DNA of 64,000 bases from Symsagittifera roscoffensis (lineage: Eukaryota; Xenacoelomorpha; Acoela; Convolutidae). Of the stretch, positions 22,824 through 34,097 are shown piece after piece. The position numbers and the translations under genes were made by a program. The notes below the pieces were generated by a model, which ran no database searches, was not told the origin of the DNA, and saw nothing but the letters and a program-made list of their open reading frames with translations. Location: the NCBI RefSeq assembly GCF_963678635.1, contig NC_087066.1, forward strand, positions 20,491,996-20,555,995. Reading direction: 5' to 3'. The first letter of the stretch is position 1; each line of letters opens with the position of its first letter.

Positions 22824-22905
22824 CCGCCGATAGCTCAGTTGGTAGAGCGGAGGACTGTGAAACGCTCTTATCCTTAGGTCGCAGGTTCAAGTCCGGGTGG
22901 GCGGT
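22824..22905 (+). pseudogene. tRNA-Tyr-derived copy 50
   Basis: One base shorter in the anticodon region (gactgtgaaacgc); 3' acceptor tgggcgg. Confidence 0.6.
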
Positions 22906-23084
22906 TGTGTCATAACAGTTGCCAGGACTTGATTTCGTTTTCGCAATTAAAATTAATGAAAAAAATAGTCAATCAGAATCAACTAAAACACTTGGCTTTT
23001 AAAATTTAACCATTTGGATTCAAGGTTTCAGATGATGCGAGCACAAAACAAAGTAGCTGACCGGAAAATATAGCTCAGTCAAAA

Positions 23085-23167
23085 CCGCTTATAGCTCAGT
23101 CAGTAGAGCGGAAGAACGTAGAAAAGCTGAAATTCTTAGGTCTCTGGTTTGCGTCCGGGTAAACTTA
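23085..23167 (+). pseudogene. tRNA-Tyr-derived copy 51
   Basis: Preceded by an extra D-arm scrap (tatagctcagtcaaaacc). Anticodon arm gaagaacgtag, T arm ctggtttgcgtcc, 3' acceptor lost. Confidence 0.6.
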
Positions 23168-23770
23168 AAACATCAAAATTTGTGTGATAACAATTTTCAA
23201 AGAATAAATTAACAAAAAAATTCGATACAAATTGACAAAATAATTTGAAACCTAACCAACCTATAATTTTTTCTTTTCGAAGTTTGCAGAAAACCAAAAT
23301 TTTCACAAAAATCAAAAAATACTCCTTTTTGTACCCGTAGACGAAAAAAGCGACAAAAATTAGCGGTGAAAATAATATAACAGTGATTATCGGCAAGCAT
23401 TTGTTGATTGATAATGTAGTTAGTAGAGTAAAGAGCTGCCTAACTGCTACTACTTAAACCTTGAGGGCTCGAAGAAGATTCGAGAGAAAGTAGCTGCAGT
23501 TTAACTCAAAAGTTTGTAACGGAAATGGGTTCTTTCGAAATAATTTTAACGAACATTGTAGAAAAATATCTTTAAAATATCCAGTAAAAATTTTGCTAAA
23601 AGTTTGAATAGATTACGAAAAAGGGCAGAAAAACCAAAATTTTTTAAACGGATCATGAAAAATTTTTATCAAATTTTCTGCATGCTTTCTTTTGCTCACA
23701 GTGAAGGTTTTAGATATTGATTGATCAAACAATAACAGGAGAACAATAAAAGTAACTGTACAGAAAACCT
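23168..23770 (+). repeat. Long spacer of the right-hand repeat
   Basis: No gene. Carries a tRNA-like half block near 23,412 (gtagttagtagagtaaagagc) and a ctcgaagaagattcgag hairpin, then a standard 5' flank. Equivalent spacers: 28,269-28,866 and 32,472-33,074; a related form is at 23,851-24,431, 28,948-29,529 and 33,155-33,733. Confidence 0.55.
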
Positions 23771-23850
23771 CCGCGGATAGATCAGTTGGTAGATTGAAAC
23801 AGAAGAATGTTGATTTTCATAGGTCCCTGGTTCGCGTCCGGGTCGGCGTA
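23771..23850 (+). pseudogene. tRNA-Tyr-derived copy 52, anticodon arm lost
   Basis: D arm tagatcagttggtaga and T arm ggttcgcgtcc recognisable; the anticodon region (ttgaaacagaagaatg) is unrecognisable. Confidence 0.6.
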
Positions 23851-24431
23851 ACACATCAAAACTTGTGCGATAACAAGTGTTTGAACTTGCGTTAGTTTTC
23901 ATAGATTGAATTGATGAAAAAAAGAGATCACAATCGACAAAAAAACTGATGTTTTAAAACTTAAGCAGCCTATGAAAAATTTCTAGAAACCAAAAACTTC
24001 ACAGAAATCAAATAGATACTGTTTGTTAGACCCGTAGACAAAAAAAGCGACAAAAATCGCCAGCAAAAACAAATTAGTAAAGCAGAGGTCTGCACTCACT
24101 GCTACTACCTAAAGCCTGAGGGCTCGGAGAGGATTCGATAGAAAGCAGCTGCTGTTTATCTCGATAGTTGTGAGCAAAATGGTGTTCGAAACAAATTTTA
24201 ACGAACATTCTCGAAGATTGTTTGTTGAATATCCCGTGAATTTTTTGCTATTAATTTAAATAGATGATCAGAAAGAGTCGAAAAACCAAGTTTTTCCAAA
24301 CGAATCATGAAAAACTTCTCTATTTTCTTTTCCTCAAAACAAAATTTTGATCTATTTTTCCTCGTGCTCAAAGTTTGAGATGATGATTGATCAAACAATC
24401 GCAGTTGAAAAACAAAATCAAAGCAGTTGAT

Positions 24432-24514
24432 CCGCCGATACCTCAGTTGGTAGAACGGAGGACTTTAGAAAAGCTGATTTCCTGAAGTCCCTGAATCGCG
24501 CCCGGGTCGGTTGT
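24432..24514 (+). pseudogene. tRNA-Tyr-derived copy 53, anticodon position TTA
   Basis: ggactttag places TTA at the anticodon; A box is tacctcagttgg, T arm ctgaatcgcgccc, 3' acceptor absent. Twin at 29,530. Confidence 0.6.
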
Positions 24515-25268
24515 TTCGATTGCTATCTCAAATAGCCTGCTTATAAAATTTAGATTTTGCAGTCGGGAAGTAAATTTAGTTGTATAAAAAACATCAAAAA
24601 GAAAACAGCTTCAAAACATTTTTGCCGAAAAAGCCTGAAAGTTGTCAAAAACAGTTTGAAAACTATCCAAAATTGCATAGGTTGGACTGCTTTCTCGAAA
24701 ACAAACAATCTGCCAATCAATCAGAATTGTTGGCCACAACTGAAAAAATTTCGACAGTTCATAGGTTTGACGATTTGCAAAAAGGTTCAAGCTTTTTTTG
24801 AAAAATTAAATTTAGATATTAGGTTTACGTGATCATTTAAGCCAACATTTTTGGAGAATAGCCGATCACATTTGACAACCAATTTCATATTGTGATTGTA
24901 ACCCAATATAAGAAAAATCCGATTTGTCACAGAAAAAAAAACACTTTAAAAATCAAATAGATACTCTTTTTTTAATTCTTGAGCAAACTTGATAGATAAA
25001 ATCATTTGCTGGTGAAAAGAATATCAAAACAATTAACATGCAACTTGTTTTTTTGTGAATTTCGGTGAATGACAAGGATAGAGGGTGTGATCCAGACAGT
25101 GAACTTAATAGAGAATTATGAGGGACAGTAAAGCAAACAAAAAAGAAGTAAGGCGTCAAATTAGAAGACAACGATAGAAATTGATGATCAAAATTTCGGT
25201 CTGTTTTATTCACCTCGTAAACAAAGTTTTCAGATGAAAAATGATCGAACAATCGCCGGAGAACACAT

Positions 25269-25351
25269 CCGCCGACAGCTCAGTTGGTAGAGCGGAGGAC
25301 TGTAGAAAAACTGATGTCCTTAGGTGACTGGTCCAAGTCCGGGTCGGCGGA
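25269..25351 (+). pseudogene. tRNA-Tyr-derived copy 54 (GTA kept)
   Basis: Duplicate of copy 46. Confidence 0.55.
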
Positions 25352-25876
25352 TGACAACACACATTGTAGACATTAGTAGAGCAGAGGACCGCAGTAACTG
25401 CTACTATCTACAGACTGAGGGCCCGGAGAGGATCCATAGAAAACGCTGCCAAATTCTTTACAAAAAGCAAAAATATATCTTTTTTTGAACACGTAGACAA
25501 TAAGGCAAAAAAATTGCCAGTGAAAACATTGATGGAGCAATAATCGGCAAGCAATTGTTGATACATACTTTAGTTAGTAGTGCAGAGGACTGCATTAACT
25601 GCTACTTAAAGATTGAGGGCTTGGAGAGGTTTTGATAGAAATTAGCTGCAGTTTAATTTGAAAACTTGAAACTTGTAGGTGATTATTTTGAATATGCAAT
25701 CAGATTTTTGCAATTAGTTTGACTAGATGATCAAAACGTGCAGAAAAACCAAACTTTTCTCATTGAATCAAGCATAACTTTATTAAAACTTTTGTCTGTT
25801 TTCTTGTCCTCGGGGTCAAGGCTTTAGATGATGCGAGATCAAACAATCGTTGGAGCACAAAACAAAGCAGCTGACC

Positions 25877-25961
25877 AGAAAAAAGCGCTTAGTTGGTAGA
25901 GCGGAGGATTGTAGAAAAGCTTGACATCATGAGGTTCCTGCTCCGAGTCCGGGTCGGCGGA
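25877..25961 (+). pseudogene. tRNA-Tyr-derived copy 55, 5' acceptor lost
   Basis: Duplicate of copy 43, with 3' end tcggcgga. Confidence 0.6.
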
Positions 25962-25995
25962 TGACATCAAGTCTTGTGTAATAACAGTTTCCGGC

Positions 25996-26340
25996 ACTTG
26001 CGAGAACACGAAAAAATAGTAGCTCTTTTAAGTGACATAAGAAAAAGTAGAAATAAGCCTCGAAATTGGAAAAACTCAAGGCTTAGCAGAAACTCGAATA
26101 AGCAAAAACCTGCGAACTAGCAAATTTGAGTCTCTTGCACAAACTATTCAGCCACGGATGCTTAATATTCCCACAATCTAGCCGCCAATCATGCAGCTAC
26201 ATACGCTAAAAAATTGCCAATTCGATGCAGCAAAACTAGCATCAAATACAAAAAGATCCAATTTTGCATGTAAAAAAAATCGCAAATGATAAAACCACAT
26301 TATGCATAAATTATGCATCTCAAAAAAAAGCGAGGCAAAA
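25996..26340. other. Unit-specific insertion in the second right-hand repeat
   Basis: About 345 bp (cttgcgagaacacg through aaaagcgaggc) present only in the 24,558-29,657 unit, which helps explain its greater length. No gene. Contains the palindrome-like tatgcataaattatgcat. Confidence 0.5.
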
Positions 26341-26762
26341 AAATCGATAGTGAAAGTGAAAACATTGACGGAGCAATTATCGGCAAGGAATTGTTGTTAT
26401 ATACTTTAGTTAGTAGTGCAGAGGACTGCATTAACTGCTATCTGAATAATGAGGACTTGAAGAGGTTTCGATAAAAAGTAGCTGGATTTTTACTTGAAAG
26501 TTTCCAGCGGAAATGGCTTTCTTCGGAGAATGAACTTTCAATTAGCCTTGTAGATAATTTTTGTGGAAATCCAGTCAAGTTTTTGCCATTACTTTGACTA
26601 GATGATGAAAAAAAGCAGAAAAACCCAATTTTTCTCATTGAATCATAAAACACTTTTATGAAATTTTCTGTCTGTTTTCTTCACCTCGTAATCAAGGAAT
26701 TTAGATGAAAAATGATCAAACAACCGCCGGAGTAAAAATCAAAGCGGCTGGGTAACAGACAT

Positions 26763-26837
26763 CGGCCGATAGCTAGAGCGGATGACTGTAGAAAAACTGA
26801 TATCCTTATGTCCCTGGTTCGATTCCAAGTCGACGCA
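26763..26837 (+). pseudogene. tRNA-Tyr-derived copy 56, D-loop deletion
   Basis: Reads gccgatagctagagcgg: about 8 bases of the D loop are deleted. GTA and intron kept; 3' end cgacgca. Confidence 0.7.
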
Positions 26838-27417
26838 TGACATCACTGATTTTTTGATAACAGTTGCCGGAAATTGATTCACTTTTCCAAATTCAAATTG
26901 AGAGAAAAAATAGTCGATCATACGCGACAAAAAAACTTACATCTGAAAACTTAACCAGCATATATAAATTTTCTGTCTCAAGTTTGCAAAAAAAACTTCA
27001 CAAAAATCAAAAAGACATCTTTTGAACCCTAGACAAAAAAAACCGCCAGTGAAAACATTGATGGAGCAATTATCGGCAAGAAATTGTTGTTATAAGCTTT
27101 AGTTAGTAGTGCAGAGGACTGCATTAACTGCTATCTAAAAATTGAGGGCTTGCAGAGGTTTCGATAGAAAGTAGCTGTAGTTTAACTTCAATGCTTGAAA
27201 CGGAAATGACTTTCGTCGGAAAATCTAACATTGTAAGAGTTTAATTTGAATATTCAATTAAAATTTTGCCATTAGTTTGACTAAATGATCGAAAAGAGCA
27301 AAAGAATTTTTTTTAACGAATCATGAACAACTTTTATCAAAATTTCTGTCTGTTTTATTCACCTCGTAAACAAAGATTTTAGATGAAATATGATCGAACC
27401 ATTGCAGTACAACACAT

Positions 27418-27500
27418 CCGCCGATAGCTCAGTTGGTAGAGGGGAGGACTGTAGAAAAACTGACATCCTTAGGTCACTGGTTCGAGTCCTGGTCGGCGAA
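27418..27500 (+). tRNA. tRNA-Tyr(GTA)-like, copy 57
   Basis: GTA, intron aaaaactgac. D stem mismatch (gagg) and acceptor C1-A72 mismatch (tcggcga). Confidence 0.5.
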
Positions 27501-27776
27501 TGACATCAATTACTGTTTAATAACAATTGACGGAAATTGTTTTACGTTTCAAAATTGAAAAAATGTCAAAAAATCTAACATTGTAAGAATTTAATTTGAA
27601 TATTCAATTAAAATTTTGCCATTAGTTAGACTAGATGATAGAAAAGAGCAAAAAAAACAGTTATTTTTTTCATTGAATCATGAAAAACTTTTATGAATCT
27701 TTCTGTCTGTTTTCTTTTCCGCTTAGTCAAGGTTTTAAATGACAACTGATAATGAGAAATTAATGAGAAAATATCT

Positions 27777-27859
27777 CCGCCGATAGCTTAGTTGGTAGAG
27801 CGGAGTACTGTCGAAGCGCTCTTATCCTTCGGTCGCAGGGTCAAGTCCGGGTCGGCGGA
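27777..27859 (+). pseudogene. tRNA-Tyr-derived copy 58, anticodon position GTC
   Basis: Same class as copy 49. Confidence 0.6.
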
Positions 27860-27923
27860 TGTATACTAACAGTTGCCGGGACTTGCTTTCGTTTTCGGAA
27901 TTTAAATTAATGATAAAAAATGT

Positions 27924-28006
27924 CCGCCGATAGCTCAGTTGGTAGAGCGGAGGACTGTCGAAACGCTCTTATCCTTAGGTCGCAGGTTCAAGTCCGGGTC
28001 GGCGGT
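27924..28006 (+). pseudogene. tRNA-Tyr-derived copy 59, anticodon position GTC
   Basis: Stems largely intact (gagga/tcctt, acceptor ccgccga/tcggcgg). Anticodon position GTC, intron-like aaacgctctt, B box ggttcaagtcc. Of the non-GTA copies this is among the best structured. Confidence 0.6.
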
Positions 28007-28185
28007 TGTGTCACAACAGTTGCCCGGACTTGATTTGGTTTTCACAATTAAAATTAATGAAAAAAATAGTCAATCAGAATCAACTAAAACACTTGGCTTT
28101 TAAAATTTAACCATTTGGATTCAAGGTTTCAGATGATGCGAGCACAAAATAAAGTATCTGACCGGAAAATATAGCTCAGTCAAAA

Positions 28186-28268
28186 CCGCTTATAGCTCAG
28201 TCAGTAGAGCGGAAGAACGTAGAAAAGCTGAAATTCTTAGGTCTCTGGTTTGAGTCCGGGTCAGCTTA
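28186..28268 (+). pseudogene. tRNA-Tyr-derived copy 60
   Basis: Same class as copy 51; B box ggtttgagtcc. Confidence 0.55.
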
Positions 28269-28866
28269 AGACATCAAAATTTGTGTGATAACAATTTTCA
28301 AAGAATAAATTAACAAAAAAATTCGATACAAATTGACAAAATAATTTGAAACCTAACCAACCTATAATTTTTTCTTTTCAAAGTTTGCAAGAAACCAAAG
28401 TTTTCACAAAAATCAAAAAAATACTCCTTTTTGGACCCGTAGACGAAAAAAGCGACAAAAATTGCCGGTGAAAATAATATAACAAAGATTATCGACAAGC
28501 ATTTGTTGATAGATAATGTAGTTAGTAGAGTAAAGAACTGCCTAACTGCTACTACTTAAACCTTGAGGGCTCGAAGAAGATTCGAGAGAAAGTACCTGCA
28601 GTTTAACTCAAAATTTGTAACGGAAATGGGTTCTTTCGAAATAATTTTAACGAACATTGTAGAAAAATATCTTAAAAATATCCTGTAAAAATTTTGCTAA
28701 AAGTTTGAATAGATTACGAAAAAGGGCAGAAAAACCAAAATTTTTTAAACGGATCATGAAAAACTTTTATCAAATTTTCTGCATGCTTTCTTTTGCTCAC
28801 AGTGAAGGTTTTAGATATTGATTGATCAAAACAGGAGAACAATCAAAGTAACTGTAGGGAAAACGT

Positions 28867-28947
28867 CCGCGGAGAGATCAGTTGGTAGATTGAAACAGAA
28901 GAAATTCTGATGTTCATAGGTCCTTGGTTCGCGTCCGGGTCGGCGTA
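28867..28947 (+). pseudogene. tRNA-Tyr-derived copy 61, anticodon arm lost
   Basis: Same class as copy 52. Confidence 0.55.
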
Positions 28948-29529
28948 ACACATCAAAACTTGTGCGATAACAAGTGTTTGAACTTGCGTTAGTTTTCATA
29001 GATTGAATTGATGAAAAAAAGAGATCACAATCGACAAAAAAACTGATGTTTTAAAACTTAAGCAGCCTATGAAAAATTTCTAGAAACCAAAAACTTCACA
29101 GAAATCAAATAGATACTGTTTGTTAGACCCGTAGACAAAAAAAGCGACAAAAATCGCCAGCAAAAACAAATTAGTAAAGCAGAGGTCTGCACTCACTGCT
29201 ACTACCTAAAGCCTGAGGGCTCGGAGAGGATTCGATAGAAGGCAGCTGCTGTTTATCTCGAAAGTTGTGAGCAAAATGGTGTTCGAAACAAATTTTAACG
29301 AACATTCTCGAAGATTGTTTGTTGAATATCCCGTGAATTTTTTGCTATTAATTTAAATAGATGATCAGAAAGAGTCGAAAAACCAAGTTTTTCCAAACGA
29401 ATCATGAAAAACTTCTCTATTTTCTTTTCCTCAAAACAAAATTTTGATCTATTTTTTCCTCGTGCTCAAAGTTTGAGATGATGATTGATCAAACAATCGC
29501 AGTTGAAAAACAAAATCAAAGCAGTTGAT

Positions 29530-29612
29530 CCGCCGATAGCTCAGTTGGTAGAACGGAGGACTTTAGAAAAGCTGATTTCCTGAAGTCCCTGAATCGCGCC
29601 CGGGTCGGTTGT
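29530..29612 (+). pseudogene. tRNA-Tyr-derived copy 62, anticodon position TTA
   Basis: Twin of copy 53 but with the A box intact (tagctcagttgg). Confidence 0.6.
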
Positions 29613-30456
29613 TTCGATTGCTATCTCAAATAGCCTGCTTATAAAATTTAGATTTTGCAGTCGGGAAGTAAATTTAGTTATATAAAAAACATCAAAAAGA
29701 AAACAGCTTCAAAACATTTTTGCCGAAAAAGCCTGAAAGTTGTCAAAAACAGTTTGAAAACTATCCAAAATTGCATAGGTTGGACTGCTTTCTCGAAAAC
29801 AAACAATCTGCCAATCAATCAGAATTGTTGGCAACAACTGAAAAAATTTCGACAGTTCATAGGTTTGACCATTTGCAAAAAGGTTCAAGCGATCAAATAT
29901 CATTTGAAACATTTCATCCATCAAAAAATATGACTCATTGTCAATAGATGCGGGTGATTTTAAAGGGTCTCAGTGCAAGCTTTTTTTGAAAAATTAAATT
30001 TAGATATTAGGTTTACGTGATCATTTAAGCCAACATTTTTGGAGAATAGCCGATCACATTTGACAACCAATTTCATATTGTGATTGTAACCCAATATAAG
30101 AAAAATCCGATTTGTCACAGAAAAAAAAACACTTTAAAAATCAAATAGATACTCTTTTTTTAATTCTTGAGCAAACTTGATAGATAAAATCATTTGCTGG
30201 TGAAAAGAATATCAAAACAGTTAACATGCAACTTGTTTTTTTGTGAATTTCGGTGAATGACAAGGATAGAGGGTGTGATCCAGACAGTGAACTTAATAGA
30301 GAATTATGAGGGACAGTAAAGCAAACAAAAAAGAAGTAAGGCGTCAAATTAGAAGACAACGATAGAAATTGATGATCAAAATTTCGGTCTGTTTTATTCA
30401 CCTCGTAAACAAAGTTTTCAGATGAAAAATGATCGAACAATTGCCGGAGAACACAT

Positions 30457-30526
30457 CCGCCGACAGCTCAGTTGGTAGAGCGGAGGACTGTAGAAAAACT
30501 GATGTCCTTAGGTGACTGGTCCAAGT
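30457..30526 (+). pseudogene. tRNA-Tyr-derived copy 63, 3'-truncated
   Basis: Stops in the T arm (ggtccaagt), joined to ccagtgaaattgccagtg. A deletion relative to copies 46 and 54 removed the 3' end and the next spacer. Confidence 0.7.
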
Positions 30527-30947
30527 TCCAGTGAAATTGCCAGTGAAAACATTGATGGAGCAATAATCGGCAAGCAATTGTTGATACATACTTTAGTTAG
30601 TAGTGCAGAGGACTGCATTAACTGCTATCTAAATAATGAGGGCTTGAAGAGGTTTCGATAGAAAGTAGCTGGATTTTTACTTGAAAGTTTCCAGCGGAAA
30701 TGGCTTTCTTCGGAGAAAGAACTTTCAAGTAGCCTTGTAGATAATTTTTGTGGAAATCCAGTCAAGTTATTGCCGTTACTTTGACTAGATGATAAAAAAA
30801 GCTGAAAAACCCAATTTTTCTCATTGAATCATGAAACACTTTTATGTATTTTCTGCCTGTTTTCTTCACCTCGTAATCAAGGAATTTAGATGAAAAATGA
30901 TCAAACAACCGCCGGAGTAAAAATCAAAGCGGCTGGGTAACAGACAT

Positions 30948-31030
30948 CCGCCGATAGCTTACTTGGTAGAGCGGATGACTGTAGAAAAACTGATATCCTT
31001 ATGTCCCTGGTTCGATTCCGGGTCGGCGGA
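30948..31030 (+). tRNA. tRNA-Tyr(GTA)-like, copy 64
   Basis: Duplicate of copy 47. Confidence 0.5.
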
Positions 31031-31619
31031 TGACACACTGATTTTTTGATAACAGTTGCCGGAAATTGATTCACTTTTCCAAATTGAAATTGAGGGAAAC
31101 ACTAGTCGATCAGACGCGACTAAAAAACTTACATCTGAAAACTTAACCAGCATATATAAATTTTCTGTCTCAAATTTGCAAAAAAAAACTTCACAAAAAT
31201 CAAAAAGACATCTTTTGAACCCTAGACAAAAAAGACAAAAAAAACCGCCAGTGAAAACATTGATGGAGCAATTATCGGCAAGAAATTGTTGTTATAAGCT
31301 TTAGTTAGTAGTGCAGAGGACTGCATTAACTGCTATCTAAAAATTGAGGGCTTGCAGATGTTTCGATAGAAAGTAGCTGTAGTTTAACTTCAATGCTTGA
31401 AACGGAAATGACTTTCGTCGGAAAATCTAACATTGTAAGAGTTTAATTTGAATATTCAATTAAAATTTTGCCATTAGTTTGACTAAATGATCGAAAAGAG
31501 CAAAAGAATTTTTTTTAACGAATCATGAACAACTTTTATCAAAATTTCTGTCTGTTTTATTCACCTCGTAAACAAAGATTTTAGATGAAATATGATCGAA
31601 CCATTGCAGTACATCACAT

Positions 31620-31702
31620 CCGCCGATAGCTCAGTTGGTAGAGGGGAGGACTGTAGAAAAACTGACATCCTTAGGTCACTGGTTCGAGTCCTGGTCGGCG
31701 AA
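31620..31702 (+). tRNA. tRNA-Tyr(GTA)-like, copy 65
   Basis: Duplicate of copy 57. Confidence 0.5.
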
Positions 31703-31979
31703 TGACATCAATTACTGTTTAATAACAATTGACGGAAATTGTTTTACGTTTCAAAATTGAAAAAATGTCAAAAAATCTAACATTGTAAGAATTTAATTTG
31801 AATATTCAATTAAAATTTTGCCATTAGTTAGACTAGATGATAGAAAAGAGCAAAAAAAAACAATTTTTTTTTTCATTGAATCATGAAAAACTTTTATGAA
31901 ATTTTCTGTCTGTTTTCTTTTCCGCTTAGTCAAGGTTTTAAATGACAACTGATCATGAGAAATTAATGAGAAAATATCT

Positions 31980-32062
31980 CCGCCGATAGCTTAGTTGATA
32001 GAGCGGAGTACTGTCGAAGCTCTCTTATCCTTCGGTCGCAGGGTCAAGTCCGGGTCGGCGGA
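31980..32062 (+). pseudogene. tRNA-Tyr-derived copy 66, anticodon position GTC
   Basis: Same class as copy 58, with ttgatagagc in the D arm. Confidence 0.6.
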
Positions 32063-32126
32063 TGTATACTAACAGTTGCCGCGACTTGCTTTCGTTTTCG
32101 GAATTTAAATTAATGATAAAAAATGT

Positions 32127-32209
32127 CCGCCGATAGCTCAGTTGGTAGAGCGGAGGACTGTCAAAACGCTCTTATCCTTAGGTCGCAGGTTCAAGTCCGG
32201 GTCGGCGGT
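32127..32209 (+). pseudogene. tRNA-Tyr-derived copy 67, anticodon position GTC
   Basis: Same class as copy 59; position 37 changed (gtcaaaacgc). Confidence 0.6.
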
Positions 32210-32388
32210 TGTGTCATAACAGTTGCCCGGACTTGATTTGGTTTTCACAATTAAAACTAATGAAAAAAATAGTCAATCAGAATCAACTAAAACACTTGGC
32301 TTTTAAAATTTAACCATTTGGATTCAAGGTTTCAGATGATGCGAGCACAAAATAAAGTAGCTGACCGGAAAATATAGCTCAGTCAAAA

Positions 32389-32471
32389 CCGCTTATAGCT
32401 CAGACAGTAGAGCGGAAGAACGTAGAAAAGCTGAAATTCTTAGGTCTCTGGTTTGAGTCCGGGTCAGCTTA
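32389..32471 (+). pseudogene. tRNA-Tyr-derived copy 68
   Basis: Same class as copy 60. Confidence 0.55.
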
Positions 32472-33074
32472 AGACATCAAAATTTGTGTGATAACAATTT
32501 TCAAAGAATAAATTAACAAAAAAAATCGATACAAATTGACAAAATAAATTGAAACCTAACCAACCTATAATTTTTTCTTTTCAAAGTTTGCAAGAAACCA
32601 AAGTTTTCACAAAAATCAAAAAAATACTCCTTTTTGGACCCGTAGACGAAAAAAGCGACAAAAATTGCCGGTGAAAATAATATAACAAAGATTATCGACA
32701 AGCATTTGTTGATAGATAATGTAGTTAGTAGAGTAAAGAACTGCCTAACTGCTACTACTTAAACCTTGAGGGCTCGAAGAAGATTCGAGAGAAAGTACCT
32801 GCAGTTTAACTCAAAAGTTTGTAACGGAAATGGGTTCTTTCGAAATAATTTTAACGAACATTGTAGAAAAATATCTTAAAAATATCCTGTAAAAATTTTG
32901 CTAAAAATTTGAATAGATTACGAAAAAGGGCAAAAAACCAAATTTTTTTAAACGGATCATGAGAAACTTTTATCAAATTTTCTGCATGCTTTCTTTTGCT
33001 CACAGTGAAGGTTTTAGATATTGATTGATCAAACAATAACAGGAGAACAATCAAAGTAACTGTACAGAAAACCT

Positions 33075-33154
33075 CCGCGGATAGATCAGTTGGTAGATTG
33101 AAACAGAAGAATGTTGATATTCATAGGTCCTTGGTTTGCGTCCGGGTCGGCGTA
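33075..33154 (+). pseudogene. tRNA-Tyr-derived copy 69, anticodon arm lost
   Basis: Same class as copy 52. Confidence 0.55.
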
Positions 33155-33733
33155 ACACATCAAAATTTGTGCGATAACAATTGTTTGAATTTGCTTCAGT
33201 TTTCATAGATTAAATTGATGAAAAAAAGAGATCACAATCGACAAAAAAACTGATGTTTTAAAACTTAAGCAGCCTATGAAAAATTTCTAGAAACCAAAAA
33301 CTTCACAGAAATCAAATAGATACTGTTTGTTGGACCCGTAGACGAAAAAAGCGACAAAAATCACCAGCCAAAACAAATTAGTAAAGCAGAGGTCTGCACT
33401 CACTGCTACTACCTAAAGCCTGAGGGCTCGGAGAGGATTCGATAGAAGGTAGCTGCTGTTTATCTTGAAAGTTGTGAGCGAAATGGTGTTCGAAACAAAT
33501 TTTAACGAACATTCTTGAAGATTGTTTGTTGAATATCCCGTAAATTTTTTGCTATTAATTTAAATAGATGATCAGAAAGAGTCAAAAAACCAAGGTTTTC
33601 CAAACGAATCATGAAAAACTTCTCTATTTTCTTTTCCTCAAAACAAAATTTCGATCTATTTTTTCCTCGTGCTCAAAGTTTGAGATGATGATTGATCAAA
33701 CAATCGCAGTTAAAAAAAATCAAAGCAGTTGAT

Positions 33734-33769
33734 CCGCCGATAGCTCAGTTGGTAGAACGGAGGACTTTC
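33734..33769 (+). pseudogene. tRNA-Tyr-derived copy 70, 5' half only
   Basis: ccgccgatagctcag through ggacttt, then joined directly into block L (caaaaaaatatgactc). This is the last tRNA sequence of the array. Confidence 0.75.
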
Positions 33770-34097
33770 AAAAAAATATGACTCATTGTCAATAGATGCG
33801 GGTGATTTTAAAGGGTCTCAGTGCAAGCTTTTTTTAAAATTTAAATTTAGATATTAGGTTTACGTGATCGTTTAAGCCAACATTTTTGGAGAATAGCCGA
33901 TCACATTTGACAACCAATTTCATATTGTGATTGTTACCCAATATAAGAAAAATCCGATTTGTCACAGAAAAAAAAACACTTTAAAAATCAAATAGATACT
34001 CTTTTTTTAATTCTTGAGCAAACTTGATAGATAAAATCATTTGCTGGTGAAAAGAATATCAAAACAATTAACATGCAACTTGTTTTTTTGTGAATTT

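Larger units (their letters stand above)
22530..22970 (+). repeat. 147-bp tRNA-containing tandem units
   Basis: Three tRNA-derived copies start at 22,530, 22,677 and 22,824, exactly 147 bp apart. The short linker reads aacagttgcc, ggacttg, tttcgttttcg, aatttaaattaatga. Two-copy versions are at 27,777/27,924 and 31,980/32,127, again 147 bp apart. Confidence 0.85.
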
